NCBI RefSeq assembly: GCF_900103815.1
Contig: NZ_FNHZ01000002.1
Span: forward strand, 186,001-250,000
From: Lachnospira pectinoschiza
GTDB lineage: Bacteria; Bacillota; Clostridia; Lachnospirales; Lachnospiraceae
Length of the DNA stretch: 64,000 nt
Direction: 5' to 3'
Positions 15,883-25,813 of the stretch are shown here, in pieces. Under the pieces are notes generated by a model that was not told where the DNA came from, ran no database searches, and worked only from the letters and a program-made list of their open reading frames with translations. The number at the start of each line of letters is the position of its first letter. The first letter of the stretch is position 1. A program made the position numbers and the translations under genes.

Positions 15883-16938
15883 TTACCAATATCTTCTAAT
15901 TGATGTAATAGACATTCCTAATCCATATACATTAATTGTACATACCTTCTTACCAGGTACTGGTGCATGAATCATCATGTTATTACCAATGTAGATACCT
16001 ACATGTCCTGGATAACAAATGATATCGCCAGGTTGAGCTTCACTAATACTCGAAATCTTAGTACCGCCTGATGCCTGTCCAGAGGATGTTCTTGAAACGG
16101 AAATTCCTAACTGATTGAAAATGTAATAAATCAATCCAGAACAGTCAAAACCTGTAGATGGTGAAGCACCACCACTTACATAACTATAACCAATATATGA
16201 GTAAGCCATGCTTACAATCTGGTTTGCTACTGAACTGTTATTATTAGCTGTAACAGTTGTAGTTGTAGTTGTAGTTGTAGTAGTTGTTGTTGACTTCTTT
16301 GCTGATGCTGCTGCCCTAGCTGCTGCTGCAGCGGCTGCCTTCTCAGTTGCATCTGCGATTAATTGATCGTAGTTTTCAATAGAGGCTTCCTGCTCTTCAA
16401 TAGTAGTATATAGACTTGCTTGCTTGTCAGTTAATTCCTGACTTGTCTGTGCTAAAGCTTCTTCTTTTTCTTCAACTTCAGCTTTAAGATCTGCAACAGC
16501 CTGTGCTGTAGCTGCCATCTCATCTAACTGTTCACGATCATAAGTGTATACTGACTGTAAGTAGTTAGTCTTATTAAGTAATTCACTCATGTCTGCAGAA
16601 GATAAGAAAACATCTGAGATTGTTGCTGACTGATCCTCGTACATGTACTTGATACGTAACTTCATATCATCATACTGCTGTGCAAGTTTCTCTTCAGCCT
16701 CTGCCAACTGTTGATTAACCTCTTCTTTCTCTTCAGTTAAATCAGCTGCTTGTTGTTCTAATTCATCAATCTGTACAAGCACGTAAGCTAACTGATTCTT
16801 TAAATCATCAAGTGTGCTTTCTGCCTGACTCTTTTGATTCTTTAGAGATGTTACATCATCATCAGCAAAAACTGCTGAAGCTGCAAGTGATGTAATCAAC
16901 AAAGTTGCTGCAAATGTCTTAAATACTCTCTTGCGCAT
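15883..16938 (-). CDS. Secreted coiled-coil NlpC/P60 peptidoglycan hydrolase
   Basis: A 351-residue exported cell-wall hydrolase. The start at 16938 (MRKRVFKTF) follows GGAGAGG. A signal peptide ends at AVFA, about residue 25. Residues about 30-205 form a PcsB-like coiled coil rich in Gln, Glu and Ala. A linker has an Ala-rich stretch and about 12 consecutive threonines. The NlpC/P60 domain (from about 240) has the catalytic Cys in FDCSGLIYY and His in PGHVGIYIG. It probably cleaves peptide stems during cell separation. The threonine run comes from a tandem trinucleotide tract at about 16253-16291. Confidence 0.92.
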   Translation of the reverse strand: MRKRVFKTFAATLLITSLAASAVFADDDVTSLKNQKSQAESTLDDLKNQLAYVLVQIDELEQQAADLTEEKEEVNQQLAEAEEKLAQQYDDMKLRIKYMYEDQSATISDVFLSSADMSELLNKTNYLQSVYTYDREQLDEMAATAQAVADLKAEVEEKEEALAQTSQELTDKQASLYTTIEEQEASIENYDQLIADATEKAAAAAAARAAASAKKSTTTTTTTTTTTTVTANNNSSVANQIVSMAYSYIGYSYVSGGASPSTGFDCSGLIYYIFNQLGISVSRTSSGQASGGTKISSISEAQPGDIICYPGHVGIYIGNNMMIHAPVPGKKVCTINVYGLGMSITSIRRYW

Positions 16939-16997
16939 ACTCTTCCTCTCCATTATTTTATTACAGAATTATTAAAATCCTGTTAAAACACTTTTAA

Positions 16998-17026
16998 AGT
17001 ATACTCCACCTTTAGGAAAAGTTCAA
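16998..17026 (-). promoter_or_regulatory. Promoter of the NlpC/P60 gene
   Basis: TTGAAC (17026-17021), a 17-nt spacer and TATACT (17003-16998). The -35 box lies inside the last codons of recN. Confidence 0.75.
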
Positions 17027-18691
17027 GTTTTTAGAACGACTTTTTAATTCCTTGGCATTAGTAAGAGTAGCCTTTGTCATCTCTCCATCACCAAGAAGTC
17101 TGGCAAGTTCCTTAATAGACTCTTCTTCAGATAAAGCTTTTATATTACTAATAGTTCTATTATTAGATAAGGCCTTTTCAATAATAAAATGCTTAGAGGC
17201 CATAGCTGCAATTTGTGGTAAGTGAGTAATACAAATTATCTGATTTGAATTTGATAGACTAAGAAGCTTAGCTGCAACCATAGAGGCTGTTTTACCACTA
17301 ATACCTGCATCAATTTCATCGAAAATGTAACTAGTCTGATCATTTTTACTTGCCATAATACTTTTAAGCGCTAGCATAATTCTTGAAAGCTCACCACCAG
17401 AGGCAACCTTTGATAAAGGCTTAATCTCCTCACCTGGGTTTGTGTTAATCATAAAGGTAATCTTATCAACACCCTTTGCACTAAGTGGACTTTCACTAAA
17501 GTCAATTTCAAATTTAACATCAAGGAAATTAAGTTCCTTTAGAGCCTTAACAAAAGCAGCTTCTAATTTTTTAGCTCCAGCTTTTCTAAGGTCACTAAGC
17601 TTAGCTGCAAGTTTTTTACACTCTTCTTCTTTTGCTGTAACTTCCTTTTTCTTTTTACTATATACATTGTCAAAATCTAAGTATTCTTCAAGTAAAGCCT
17701 GCTTTTTATCAAGATTTTCTAATATATCCTCAATAGTCTTACCATATTTCATCTTAAGATTATTGATTAAATCAAGTCTTTCCTCAAGTTCATTAAATCT
17801 CTCTTCATCAAATTCTAAATCATCCATGTAATTTGAAACCTGATGTGCCACATCTGAAATTAAATCTTCAATAGATGATAAAGTGTTTGATAAATCCTCT
17901 AGGCCTTCATCATATTCAAGGGCCTTATTGGTATGTCTTAAAATGTCTGAAATCATATCAGATACATTAGTTTCACCATCATATAGATTTTCCGATACAA
18001 GGGCTAATTCAGAAACGATTTTTTGATAATTTCTCATCTTTGTGTATTCATTTTCCAAATCAGAATCCTCATTAGGACTTAAATTAGCGGCACTAATTTC
18101 ATTAATCTCAAATTCAAGGAAAGAAGTTTGTCTATTTCTTTCTTCCTCGTTAATATTAAGTGCTTCAAGGGCCTGATTAGCCTCTTTAAATTCTTTATAG
18201 GCAGACTTTAAGTCAGATAAAACTACAGCTGCTTCGTTTTTAATATATTCATCAACGGTCTCAAGCTGTTTATTCTCATCTATTAAAATCTGATTATCTC
18301 TTTGTCCATGGATATTAATTAAGAGATTGGCTAATTGCCTTGTTTGACTTGATGTAAAAGATTGTCCGTTTACTTTAATAGTTGAACGGCTTGGAGAAAT
18401 TTTTCTAGAAATCACTAATTCCCCCTCATCAATATCTAAGATACCAAGCTCTTTAAGCTCTTGTCTTGTCTTTTCATCTTCTACATAAAATGTTACTTCG
18501 GCTAGGCCGTAATCGCAGCCCGTTCTAATAAAATCAGGGCTAGTTTTAGCACCAAGAGCTGCGTTAATTGAACCTAGGATTATAGACTTACCAGCGCCAG
18601 TTTCGCCAGTTAAAATATTTAGACCTTCTTCAAAGTCGATGTTCTCTTCCTCAATAAGAGCAAGATTTTTTACATGTAAATTAACTAACAC
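17012..18691 (-). CDS. recN: DNA repair protein RecN
   Basis: SMC-like ATPase of double-strand break repair, 559 residues. It has Walker A GETGAGKS near the N-terminus, a central coiled coil (about 150-380), the ABC signature SGGELSRIML and Walker B YIFDEIDAGISG. The length is normal. It follows argR by 14 nt, completing the usual clostridial argR-recN order. No SOS box was noticed directly upstream, so it is probably driven by read-through in the long operon. Confidence 0.96.
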   Translation of the reverse strand: MLVNLHVKNLALIEEENIDFEEGLNILTGETGAGKSIILGSINAALGAKTSPDFIRTGCDYGLAEVTFYVEDEKTRQELKELGILDIDEGELVISRKISPSRSTIKVNGQSFTSSQTRQLANLLINIHGQRDNQILIDENKQLETVDEYIKNEAAVVLSDLKSAYKEFKEANQALEALNINEEERNRQTSFLEFEINEISAANLSPNEDSDLENEYTKMRNYQKIVSELALVSENLYDGETNVSDMISDILRHTNKALEYDEGLEDLSNTLSSIEDLISDVAHQVSNYMDDLEFDEERFNELEERLDLINNLKMKYGKTIEDILENLDKKQALLEEYLDFDNVYSKKKKEVTAKEEECKKLAAKLSDLRKAGAKKLEAAFVKALKELNFLDVKFEIDFSESPLSAKGVDKITFMINTNPGEEIKPLSKVASGGELSRIMLALKSIMASKNDQTSYIFDEIDAGISGKTASMVAAKLLSLSNSNQIICITHLPQIAAMASKHFIIEKALSNNRTISNIKALSEEESIKELARLLGDGEMTKATLTNAKELKSRSKNLNFS

Positions 18692-18705
18692 CCCACTACC
18701 TCTCT

Positions 18706-19194
18706 TTACTCAAAGTCCTCATTTCCATCTTTGTGACTTGGTTCCTCAGCTACAAACTTTCTAATTCTACTCATAACCTCAAGAGCTTCCTTCTCAGTTC
18801 TAATAGCACAAAGAATTGTGTCATCACCTGCAACAGCACCTACAATTTCAGGCCACTTTAGAGCATCAAAAGCCGCACAAACAGCCATTGCCATACCTGA
18901 TACTGTCTTTACTACTAAAATGTTTTGAGCCACATCACACGATAAGAAGCCCTGTCTTAAAACGCCTTCGAATCTTCCGTTAAGGGCTACATTTTCATTA
19001 GTAGGAAGGGCATACTTCTGGCTTTTTGAACCAGAGGCTACCTTAGTTAAGTTAAGCTCTCTAATATCTCTTGATATAGTTGCCTGAGTAGCGTTATAAC
19101 CTGCATCAAGTAAGGCCTTAGCTAATTCATCCTGTGTTGCTATATCGTAAGAAGTAATAAGCTCAACAATTTTTTGTTGTCTTGCATTCTTCAT
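18706..19194 (-). CDS. argR: Arginine repressor ArgR
   Basis: Transcriptional regulator of arginine metabolism, 162 residues. The N-terminal winged helix-turn-helix includes QDELAKALLDAGYNATQATISRD-type sequence; the C-terminal hexamerisation and arginine-binding domain has GDDTILCAIRT. It sits between nadK and recN. The last about 12 residues (PSHKDGNEDFE) extend slightly past the usual C-terminus. The family normally controls distant arginine genes; none are in this window except proC in the related proline pathway. Confidence 0.95.
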   Translation of the reverse strand: MKNARQQKIVELITSYDIATQDELAKALLDAGYNATQATISRDIRELNLTKVASGSKSQKYALPTNENVALNGRFEGVLRQGFLSCDVAQNILVVKTVSGMAMAVCAAFDALKWPEIVGAVAGDDTILCAIRTEKEALEVMSRIRKFVAEEPSHKDGNEDFE

Positions 19195-19226
19195 TTTAAA
19201 ATTTTCTCCTTTTTTACATTTCTTTA

Positions 19227-20072
19227 TTACATTTTATCCCTTATTCTTTCTAGGAAAGAAGCCTTGTTGGTCTTAATAAACTTGGCTATCTTCTTTGATC
19301 TACATACCTTAATTTTATCCCCTGGTAAGCAATCAATAAATTTTTCTCCGTCAAAGGTTGCAACTCTTCTATCCGCCGCCTTTTTATTGTCTTTAATAAC
19401 TATAGTTACGCAATCCTCTGCTCCAAAAATAATACTTCTTGAATTAAGAGAATGTGGGCAAATTGCAGTCATTAAAATAAGATTGGCGTTTGGCTGAATA
19501 ATTGGACCACCTGCTGATAGGCTGTAGGCTGTTGAGCCTGTGGCAGTGGATAAAATCACGCCATCCGCCATGTAAGTAGTCAAATACTCATCATTTACAT
19601 AGACGTCATACTCCATAATTGAGAGATTACCTGACCTATTTAATACTACATCATTAAGGGCAGTCTCTTCAAAGATAAGCTTGTCGTCACGATAGATTTG
19701 GCCATTAAGCATCATTCGCTCATCAATTAGGTATTGATCTTTAAAGAGCAAATCGATGGTGTCATAGACATTTGCCATATCTGTATCTGTTAAATAACCA
19801 AGAGTTCCAATATTAACCCCTAGAAACGGAAGATTTAAGCCATTTAGATCATCCGAGGCCTGAATTAGAGTACCGTCTCCACCAAGCACAATTATACACT
19901 CCACACCTTCAGGAATATTTTTGCAGTCCGTATAATTACAAGCATTCCCAATTAGCTCATAACTATAAATGCTACAAGTTCCACCCATATTCTTTATATA
20001 TTGGCATATTCTGTTGGAATAGAGTTCCTCCCTATCCTTTAAAGGATTGGCTACAATAAAAAAATTTTTCAT
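19227..20072 (-). CDS. nadK: NAD kinase
   Basis: Phosphorylates NAD to NADP, 281 residues. It carries the diagnostic VLGGDGTLI motif, ALNDVVLNR and GSTAYSLSAGGPI. The start is placed at 20072 (MKNFFIVANP) after TTGGAGG; the longer frame to 20084 would put the ribosome site inside the gene. It lies between tlyA and argR, as in many clostridia. Confidence 0.95.
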   Translation of the reverse strand: MKNFFIVANPLKDREELYSNRICQYIKNMGGTCSIYSYELIGNACNYTDCKNIPEGVECIIVLGGDGTLIQASDDLNGLNLPFLGVNIGTLGYLTDTDMANVYDTIDLLFKDQYLIDERMMLNGQIYRDDKLIFEETALNDVVLNRSGNLSIMEYDVYVNDEYLTTYMADGVILSTATGSTAYSLSAGGPIIQPNANLILMTAICPHSLNSRSIIFGAEDCVTIVIKDNKKAADRRVATFDGEKFIDCLPGDKIKVCRSKKIAKFIKTNKASFLERIRDKM

Positions 20073-20108
20073 TTGAGCCTCCAAAACACATTTATCTACT
20101 AATTTAAA

Positions 20109-20918
20109 TTATTTATCTAATGAATCGTGTGCAGCATTTACCACATCACTAATATTAAATGGCATTTCTTCGTAACTGCCTTCTGTATGCTTCTGAAGAT
20201 GAATTAAGTATTCAATATTACCTTCAGGTCCCTTAACTGGTGAGAAATCAAGGGCTAAGCACTCAAAGCCAATAGAAATTGCAAAATCAGCAACCATCTT
20301 AATTACGCTTTCATGTACTGACTTATCTCTAACTACACCATGCTTTCCAACCTGCTCTCTTCCAGCCTCAAACTGTGGCTTAATAAGGCAAACCATCTGG
20401 CCATCATCTGCTAATAATTCCTTTGCAGGGCCTAAAACCTTAGTAAGAGAAATAAAGGAAACATCGCAGCTTGCAAGCTGAATCTTATCATCAATATCCT
20501 CTGGTGTAACATAGCGGATATTGGTTTTTTCCATGCAAACTACTCTCTCATCGTTTCTTAATTTCCAAGCAAGCTGACCATGTCCTACATCTACTGCATA
20601 AACCTTAACAGCACCATTTTGTAGCATGCAATCAGTAAAGCCACCTGTTGATGACCCGATATCCATACAAACCTTGCCGTTTGGTGTAACATCGAAGTTT
20701 TCCATAGCCTTTTCAAGCTTAAGACCACCACGGCTAACATACTTTAAAGTATTGCCTCTAACTTCAATATTAACTGTTTCTGCAAATGTAGTACCAGCCT
20801 TATCTTCCTTCTGGCCATCTACATAGACAATGCCAGCCATAATAATGCTTTTAGCCTTCTCTCTTGAAGGAGCTAAATTTCTTTTTACTAATAAAACATC
20901 TAATCTTTCTTTTGCCAT
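20109..20918 (-). CDS. tlyA: TlyA family rRNA 2'-O-methyltransferase
   Basis: A 269-residue protein with an N-terminal S4 RNA-binding domain (about 1-60, ERLDVLLVKRNLAPSREKAK) and a Rossmann methyltransferase domain with VCMDIGSSTGGFTDCML. Characterised homologues methylate ribosomal RNA, and some have been called haemolysins. The start overlaps the dxs stop by one base (TAATG), so translation is coupled. Confidence 0.93.
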   Translation of the reverse strand: MAKERLDVLLVKRNLAPSREKAKSIIMAGIVYVDGQKEDKAGTTFAETVNIEVRGNTLKYVSRGGLKLEKAMENFDVTPNGKVCMDIGSSTGGFTDCMLQNGAVKVYAVDVGHGQLAWKLRNDERVVCMEKTNIRYVTPEDIDDKIQLASCDVSFISLTKVLGPAKELLADDGQMVCLIKPQFEAGREQVGKHGVVRDKSVHESVIKMVADFAISIGFECLALDFSPVKGPEGNIEYLIHLQKHTEGSYEEMPFNISDVVNAAHDSLDK

Positions 20919-22783
20919 TATATCTCCTTATGAACTGAAAGGATTCTCTCTTCAATGGAATCCACATCAATTCCAGCTTCTTTCATTAAAATATCAACAC
21001 TACCATGTTCAATATAATCATCTGGTAGAGAAATTTCTAAACATCTAGGTTTTAATTTTGTATCATTAATCATCTGACAGACTGCTCTACCGAAGCCTCC
21101 AGATGCTACATTTTCTTCTAAAGTAACAATTAAACTATGATTCATGCTTAACTCTAATATAAGCTTTTCATCAATAGGCTTAACAAATCTAGCATTAACT
21201 AAGCTTACATTAAGGCCTCTAGCCTTAAGTCTTTTTCTAACCTCGTCCCCTAGTTTAACCATGCTACCAACTGCAAGAATTGCTATATCTTTCTCTTTAT
21301 ATAAAATCTCTGACTTAGCAAGCACAATCTCTTCCTTAAATTCGTGGAAGTCAGTGCAAGCCTCACCTCTTGGATAACGAAGGGCGATTGGGCCGTCATG
21401 TTCTTCAAGGGCAAACTTAAGTCCTTCCTTTAATTCCCAGTCATTCTTTGGAGCAAAGATAGTCATGTTAGGAATTGAAGATAGGAAAGAAAGGTCAAAT
21501 ATACCCTGATGAGTCTCTCCATCTGCACCTACAAGTCCCGCTCTATCTATGGCAAATACCACATGAAGCTGCTGAATACAAACGTCATGTAGGATCTGAT
21601 CGTAAGCTCTTTGAAGGAAGGAAGAATAAACCGCAAATACAGGTTTCATGCCCCCCGCTGCCATACCCGCTGCAAAGGTTGTGGCATGTTCTTCTGCAAT
21701 TCCTACATCAAAGAATCTGTCCGGGAACCATTTTGAAAATTTAGTAAGGCCCGTTCCATCTGGCATAGCCGCTGTAATTGCGCAAATCTTCTTATCCTTC
21801 TTTGCCAAACGACAAATTGCATCTGAAAATACACTAGAATAAGTTGGATTTTTTGGCTTATTTAAAACATTTCCAGTTTTTACATCAAATGGAGCAATAC
21901 CGTGGAACTTACTAGGATTTCTCTCCGCCTGCTTATAGCCTCGACCTTTTTGAGTAACCACATGAACTATAACTGCGCCATTAATTCTTTTGGCTACCTT
22001 TAAGGTCTTAATAAGTTTTTCTGTATCATGACCGTTAACTGGTCCTAGATAAGCAATTCCCATACTTTCAAACAATTGATTTGGAAGGATAATCTGCTTT
22101 AGGTTATTCTTAGTCTTCTTTAAGGCGCTAACCATGCGGCTGCCCCCTGGAATCTTATATAAAGAATTAGCTAAATTTTCCTTAAAATCAATATATGAAT
22201 CCGATGAACGAATATCACTTAACATATATGAAACACCGCCTATATTCTTAGATATAGACATGGCATTATCATTAAGAACAATAATGAAATTTGTCTTTAG
22301 TGAAGAGGCGTTATTTAGCGCCTCATAGGCCATACCCCCTGTAAGGGCACCATCACCTATTACTGAAACTACGCTGTAGTTTTGACCCTGACAGTCTCTA
22401 GAACAGACGTAACCAAGACCTGCCGAGATAGATGTAGATGAATGACCTGTATCAAAGGCATCATAATTACTTTCATTTCTCTTAGGGAATCCACTCATTC
22501 CACCAAACTTACGAAGCCCATCAAACTGGTCCTTTCGACCGGTTAAAATCTTATGAGTGTAAGACTGATGTCCCACATCCCAAATAATCTTATCCTTTGG
22601 TAAATCAAAAGCCAAATGTAATGCAATTGTAAGTTCAACAACGCCTAAATTAGACGCAAGATGTCCACCTGTCTTACTAATATGATTAATAAGAAAGTCT
22701 CTTATTTCTTCTGCCAACTGATTATATTCAATTGGCGATAATTTTTTCACATCACCAGGTTTATTAATTTTCTCAAGGATCAT
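20918..22783 (-). CDS. dxs: 1-deoxy-D-xylulose-5-phosphate synthase
   Basis: Thiamine-dependent first enzyme of the MEP isoprenoid pathway, joining pyruvate and glyceraldehyde 3-phosphate. The 621-residue protein has GHQSYTHKILTGR, the thiamine site GDGALTGGMAYEALNNA, and the DRAG motif in FAIDRAGLVGADGETHQG. It follows ispA by 100 nt, so two isoprenoid genes are linked in one operon. Confidence 0.96.
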   Translation of the reverse strand: MILEKINKPGDVKKLSPIEYNQLAEEIRDFLINHISKTGGHLASNLGVVELTIALHLAFDLPKDKIIWDVGHQSYTHKILTGRKDQFDGLRKFGGMSGFPKRNESNYDAFDTGHSSTSISAGLGYVCSRDCQGQNYSVVSVIGDGALTGGMAYEALNNASSLKTNFIIVLNDNAMSISKNIGGVSYMLSDIRSSDSYIDFKENLANSLYKIPGGSRMVSALKKTKNNLKQIILPNQLFESMGIAYLGPVNGHDTEKLIKTLKVAKRINGAVIVHVVTQKGRGYKQAERNPSKFHGIAPFDVKTGNVLNKPKNPTYSSVFSDAICRLAKKDKKICAITAAMPDGTGLTKFSKWFPDRFFDVGIAEEHATTFAAGMAAGGMKPVFAVYSSFLQRAYDQILHDVCIQQLHVVFAIDRAGLVGADGETHQGIFDLSFLSSIPNMTIFAPKNDWELKEGLKFALEEHDGPIALRYPRGEACTDFHEFKEEIVLAKSEILYKEKDIAILAVGSMVKLGDEVRKRLKARGLNVSLVNARFVKPIDEKLILELSMNHSLIVTLEENVASGGFGRAVCQMINDTKLKPRCLEISLPDDYIEHGSVDILMKEAGIDVDSIEERILSVHKEI

Positions 22784-22883
22784 AATTTCATCTCAACCAC
22801 TTTCATTTTATTTAAACGAAAACTAATTTTAGCATTTAGCTGTATTTTTGGCAAATTTTAAACCTTTGTAAGGCTTATTATAT

Positions 22884-23870
22884 CTACTTCTTTCTGCCAA
22901 TTAACATAACTGCTAATTCAATTAAAAATTCGTTATTGCCAATTTCTTCTAGAATTTCAATACCCTTTCTAGAGTAGGAATTAACGTCTTCATTAGCCTT
23001 ATCCATGCCATATAAAGTCACATAAGTTGTCTTGTTGTTCTTATCATCAGAACCTACTGGCTTTCCAAGTTCATCCATAGTACTTGTAACATCTAAGATG
23101 TCATCCTGAATCTGGAAGGCAAGGCCAATATATCTACCTGCAAGCTCTAATTTAGCAATTGTCTCTTCATTAGCACCTGCTAAATAACCGCCTGCCATAA
23201 AGGCGCATTCTATTAAGGCAGCAGTTTTATTTTTGAAAATGTAATCTAACTCCTCTGCCTTAACCGGCTTATTAGTTAAATACACATCTAAACACTGTCC
23301 ACCTACCATGCCGTAAATACCTGCCTTTGAAAGTATTACATTGGCGGCATTTGTAGCATTTGTAATTCTTTTAGTCTCTGCCTTAATCTTATCCTTAACT
23401 ATTGTCATATTAGCATCATTAAGGTCAGAATCTAGAAGCTTATTAATCTTTTCCTTAGCATCCTTTGAGATTTCGTTAACTCTATTAAGAATAAGCTCAG
23501 CGGCGTAATTTAAAAGGCCATCTCCTGCAAGAATAGCCATATCCTCGCCAAAGGCCTTATGTGTAGTTAACTTACCTCTTCTGTATTCATCATTATCCAT
23601 GGCTGGTAAATCGTCATGAACAAGTGAATATGTATGAATGCACTCAAGAGCTGCCATAAAGTCATAAAGCACATTGCAGTCATTACCACCGCAAAGTCTG
23701 TAGCTTTCAAGCATAATTAAAGGTCTTATTCTTTTACCACCAGCATCTACGCTGTAGTTCATAGCTTTAATTACCTCAAGGGCGTAACCCTCTTCCTTTG
23801 GCAATCTCTCATCAATTATATCATTAATAAAATCAACCTGACTAGTTAGTTGCTCTTTAAAATTCTCCAT
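22884..23870 (-). CDS. ispA: Polyprenyl (farnesyl/geranyl) diphosphate synthase
   Basis: Class I prenyltransferase that extends allylic diphosphates with isopentenyl diphosphate. The first aspartate-rich motif is DDLPAMDND and the second is FQIQDDILD. GGKRIRP supplies the diphosphate contact. The start at 23870 (MENFKEQ) gives 328 residues and a 14-nt overlap with xseB; an alternative ATG at 23897 is possible. An unusual Lys/Asn/Asp-rich insertion (about residues 150-185) makes it longer than the usual roughly 295 residues. Confidence 0.92.
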   Translation of the reverse strand: MENFKEQLTSQVDFINDIIDERLPKEEGYALEVIKAMNYSVDAGGKRIRPLIMLESYRLCGGNDCNVLYDFMAALECIHTYSLVHDDLPAMDNDEYRRGKLTTHKAFGEDMAILAGDGLLNYAAELILNRVNEISKDAKEKINKLLDSDLNDANMTIVKDKIKAETKRITNATNAANVILSKAGIYGMVGGQCLDVYLTNKPVKAEELDYIFKNKTAALIECAFMAGGYLAGANEETIAKLELAGRYIGLAFQIQDDILDVTSTMDELGKPVGSDDKNNKTTYVTLYGMDKANEDVNSYSRKGIEILEEIGNNEFLIELAVMLIGRKK

Positions 23871-24138
23871 CTGTCTCTTCAATCTCTCCATCTTCATTAA
23901 TAATTATAATTTCTTTTTCTACTTTATCTAATTTACTATTACAGTCCTTAACAAGGCCTACACCCTCTTTATATAGCTTAAAAGAATCATCTAGGCTAAT
24001 CTTTCCTTCTTCAAGGGAGCCAATAATTTCTTCAAGTCTAGTAAAAGACTCCTCTAGACTAAATTCCTTATTATCTTCTAAATTAAGCTCATTATCAGCC
24101 TTTGCGTCAAGCACTTCTTCTTTAATCTTCTTTGCCAC
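23857..24138 (-). CDS. xseB: Exodeoxyribonuclease VII small subunit
   Basis: A 93-residue partner of XseA. The conserved core FTRLEEIIGSLEEGKISLDDSFKLYKEG forms the helical hairpin seen in all small subunits. It has an acidic N-terminal extension of about 25 residues. It overlaps xseA by 17 nt and ispA by 14 nt, so the three genes are tightly coupled. Confidence 0.93.
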   Translation of the reverse strand: MAKKIKEEVLDAKADNELNLEDNKEFSLEESFTRLEEIIGSLEEGKISLDDSFKLYKEGVGLVKDCNSKLDKVEKEIIIINEDGEIEETDGEF

Positions 24139-25324
24139 TTTTACCTCCTACTATAGCCTCTAATTTACCATCCTTTAGGTAGATGTTTAAGCTATCCCCT
24201 GTGTTAACGTCCTTAATTGAGGATACATTTTTTCCATTATGCTCCACATAAGAATAGCCAGAACTTAGCTTCTTTAGAGGACTTGCCCCCTCAAGCCTTG
24301 TAATTAAAAGCTCTAGTTTGTTCTTTTTATTTTGTAAAATGTTACTAAAGGCGTCTTCTAATTGCTCTTCAAGTCTAATTAAATCCTCGCGATTCTTATT
24401 AGCTACATTGATTGGATCTAGGAATTTAAGTCTTAATTCATACTTAGAGATTAAATCCCTGTAGCTTGCAATTTTTCTTGACATAGACAGGTCTAAACGC
24501 CTTTTAAGATTATCTATTGTATTCTCTATAACAGTTATATCGCTAACTGCAAGTTCTGCTGCCGCCGATGGTGTTGGGGCCCTTAAGTCCGCCGCAAAGT
24601 CAGAAAGTGTAAAGTCAATTTCATGACCTACGGCAGAAATAATTGGTATCTTAGAAGCAATTATTGCTTCAATTACTTCAGCTTCATTAAAAGCCCAAAG
24701 GTCTTCAATTGACCCCCCACCTCGACCAATAATTATGCAGTCTAAATCTAGTTTATTTAAAGTTTTAATGCCCTTTACAATTGAGTATTTAGCATTCTCT
24801 CCCTGTACTAGTGCAGGATAAAGAATAATATCAATATAAGGGTTTCGTCTCTTTGAAATATTAATAATGTCTCGGATTGCAGCGCCTGTTCTAGCGGTTA
24901 CAACACCAATCCTTTTAGCAAAGCTAGGAATAGGTCTTTTATACATTGGGTCAAAATAACCCATTTCCTCATAATATTTCTTTAATTCTAAAAATTTCTT
25001 ATTTAAATCGCCAATTCCATCTTCTTCTATGCTTGTGACATAGAGCTGATATTTACCATCGCGTTCATAGACATCTACTCTTCCATGTACATTTACAGCC
25101 AAACCATCCTTAAGGGTGAATTTAAGGCTTTTCGCATTGGAAGCAAACATAATACAAGCAATGGCTCCGGTCTCATCTTTTAAAGTAAAATAAATATGAC
25201 CGGAGCTATGATACTTGCAATTCGATATCTCTCCCTTTACTTGAACGCTTTTAAGAACGAAATCTTGCTGAAACATGTTCTTTATATAGGAATTGATCTG
25301 AGTTACAGTATATACTCCGGCCAT
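24122..25324 (-). CDS. xseA: Exodeoxyribonuclease VII large subunit
   Basis: Single-strand-specific exonuclease subunit of 400 residues. The N-terminal OB fold (about 1-100, with VKGEISNCKYHSSGHIYFTLKD) is followed by the nuclease core with GVVTARTGAAIRDI, IIGRGGGSIEDLWAFN and SAVGHEIDFTLSDF. A coiled-coil region and the SGYSYV segment close the protein. It lies 16 nt after nusB. Confidence 0.96.
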   Translation of the reverse strand: MAGVYTVTQINSYIKNMFQQDFVLKSVQVKGEISNCKYHSSGHIYFTLKDETGAIACIMFASNAKSLKFTLKDGLAVNVHGRVDVYERDGKYQLYVTSIEEDGIGDLNKKFLELKKYYEEMGYFDPMYKRPIPSFAKRIGVVTARTGAAIRDIINISKRRNPYIDIILYPALVQGENAKYSIVKGIKTLNKLDLDCIIIGRGGGSIEDLWAFNEAEVIEAIIASKIPIISAVGHEIDFTLSDFAADLRAPTPSAAAELAVSDITVIENTIDNLKRRLDLSMSRKIASYRDLISKYELRLKFLDPINVANKNREDLIRLEEQLEDAFSNILQNKKNKLELLITRLEGASPLKKLSSGYSYVEHNGKNVSSIKDVNTGDSLNIYLKDGKLEAIVGGKSGKED

Positions 25325-25340
25325 TTATTATCTCTCCAAA

Positions 25341-25775
25341 TTAATTATTAAGCTTTGCAAGTACACCATTAATAAATGATGGTGCATTATCAGAACCATA
25401 CTTCTTAGCAAGTTCAATCGCTTCATTAATTGCTACATTCGTTGGAATGTCATCATCATACATTACTTCATAGGTTGCAAGTCTCATAATTGATAATTCT
25501 GCCTTACCAAGACGAGTTGTTGGCCAACCTTCTGAAATCTCATTTATCTTAGCATCAATATCAGCTAGATTATTCTTGATAGCTATTGCTTTATCATGAA
25601 TATAGTTATAATCTGCTTCATTAATATCAATGCCTCTCTCTTCCTTAGTTCCTTCTCTTAAATTCTCAAAATACAAAGAAATTTGCTGTTCAAATTCGAC
25701 AGTGTCATGGAATTCCACTCTGAATAAAAGCTTGAAAATATGCTCTCTCATCACTGTTCTGTTCATTCTAGACAT
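25341..25775 (-). CDS. nusB: Transcription antitermination factor NusB
   Basis: A 144-residue RNA-binding all-helical protein that works with NusE in rRNA antitermination. The signature MREHIFKLLFRVEF near the N-terminus and AINEAIELAKKYGSDNAPSFINGVL at the C-terminus is typical. It is 38 nt downstream of the Asp23 gene. Confidence 0.94.
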   Translation of the reverse strand: MSRMNRTVMREHIFKLLFRVEFHDTVEFEQQISLYFENLREGTKEERGIDINEADYNYIHDKAIAIKNNLADIDAKINEISEGWPTTRLGKAELSIMRLATYEVMYDDDIPTNVAINEAIELAKKYGSDNAPSFINGVLAKLNN

Positions 25776-25813
25776 ATTATATAACTCCTAACATCAACGT
25801 AATTATCTATGCC

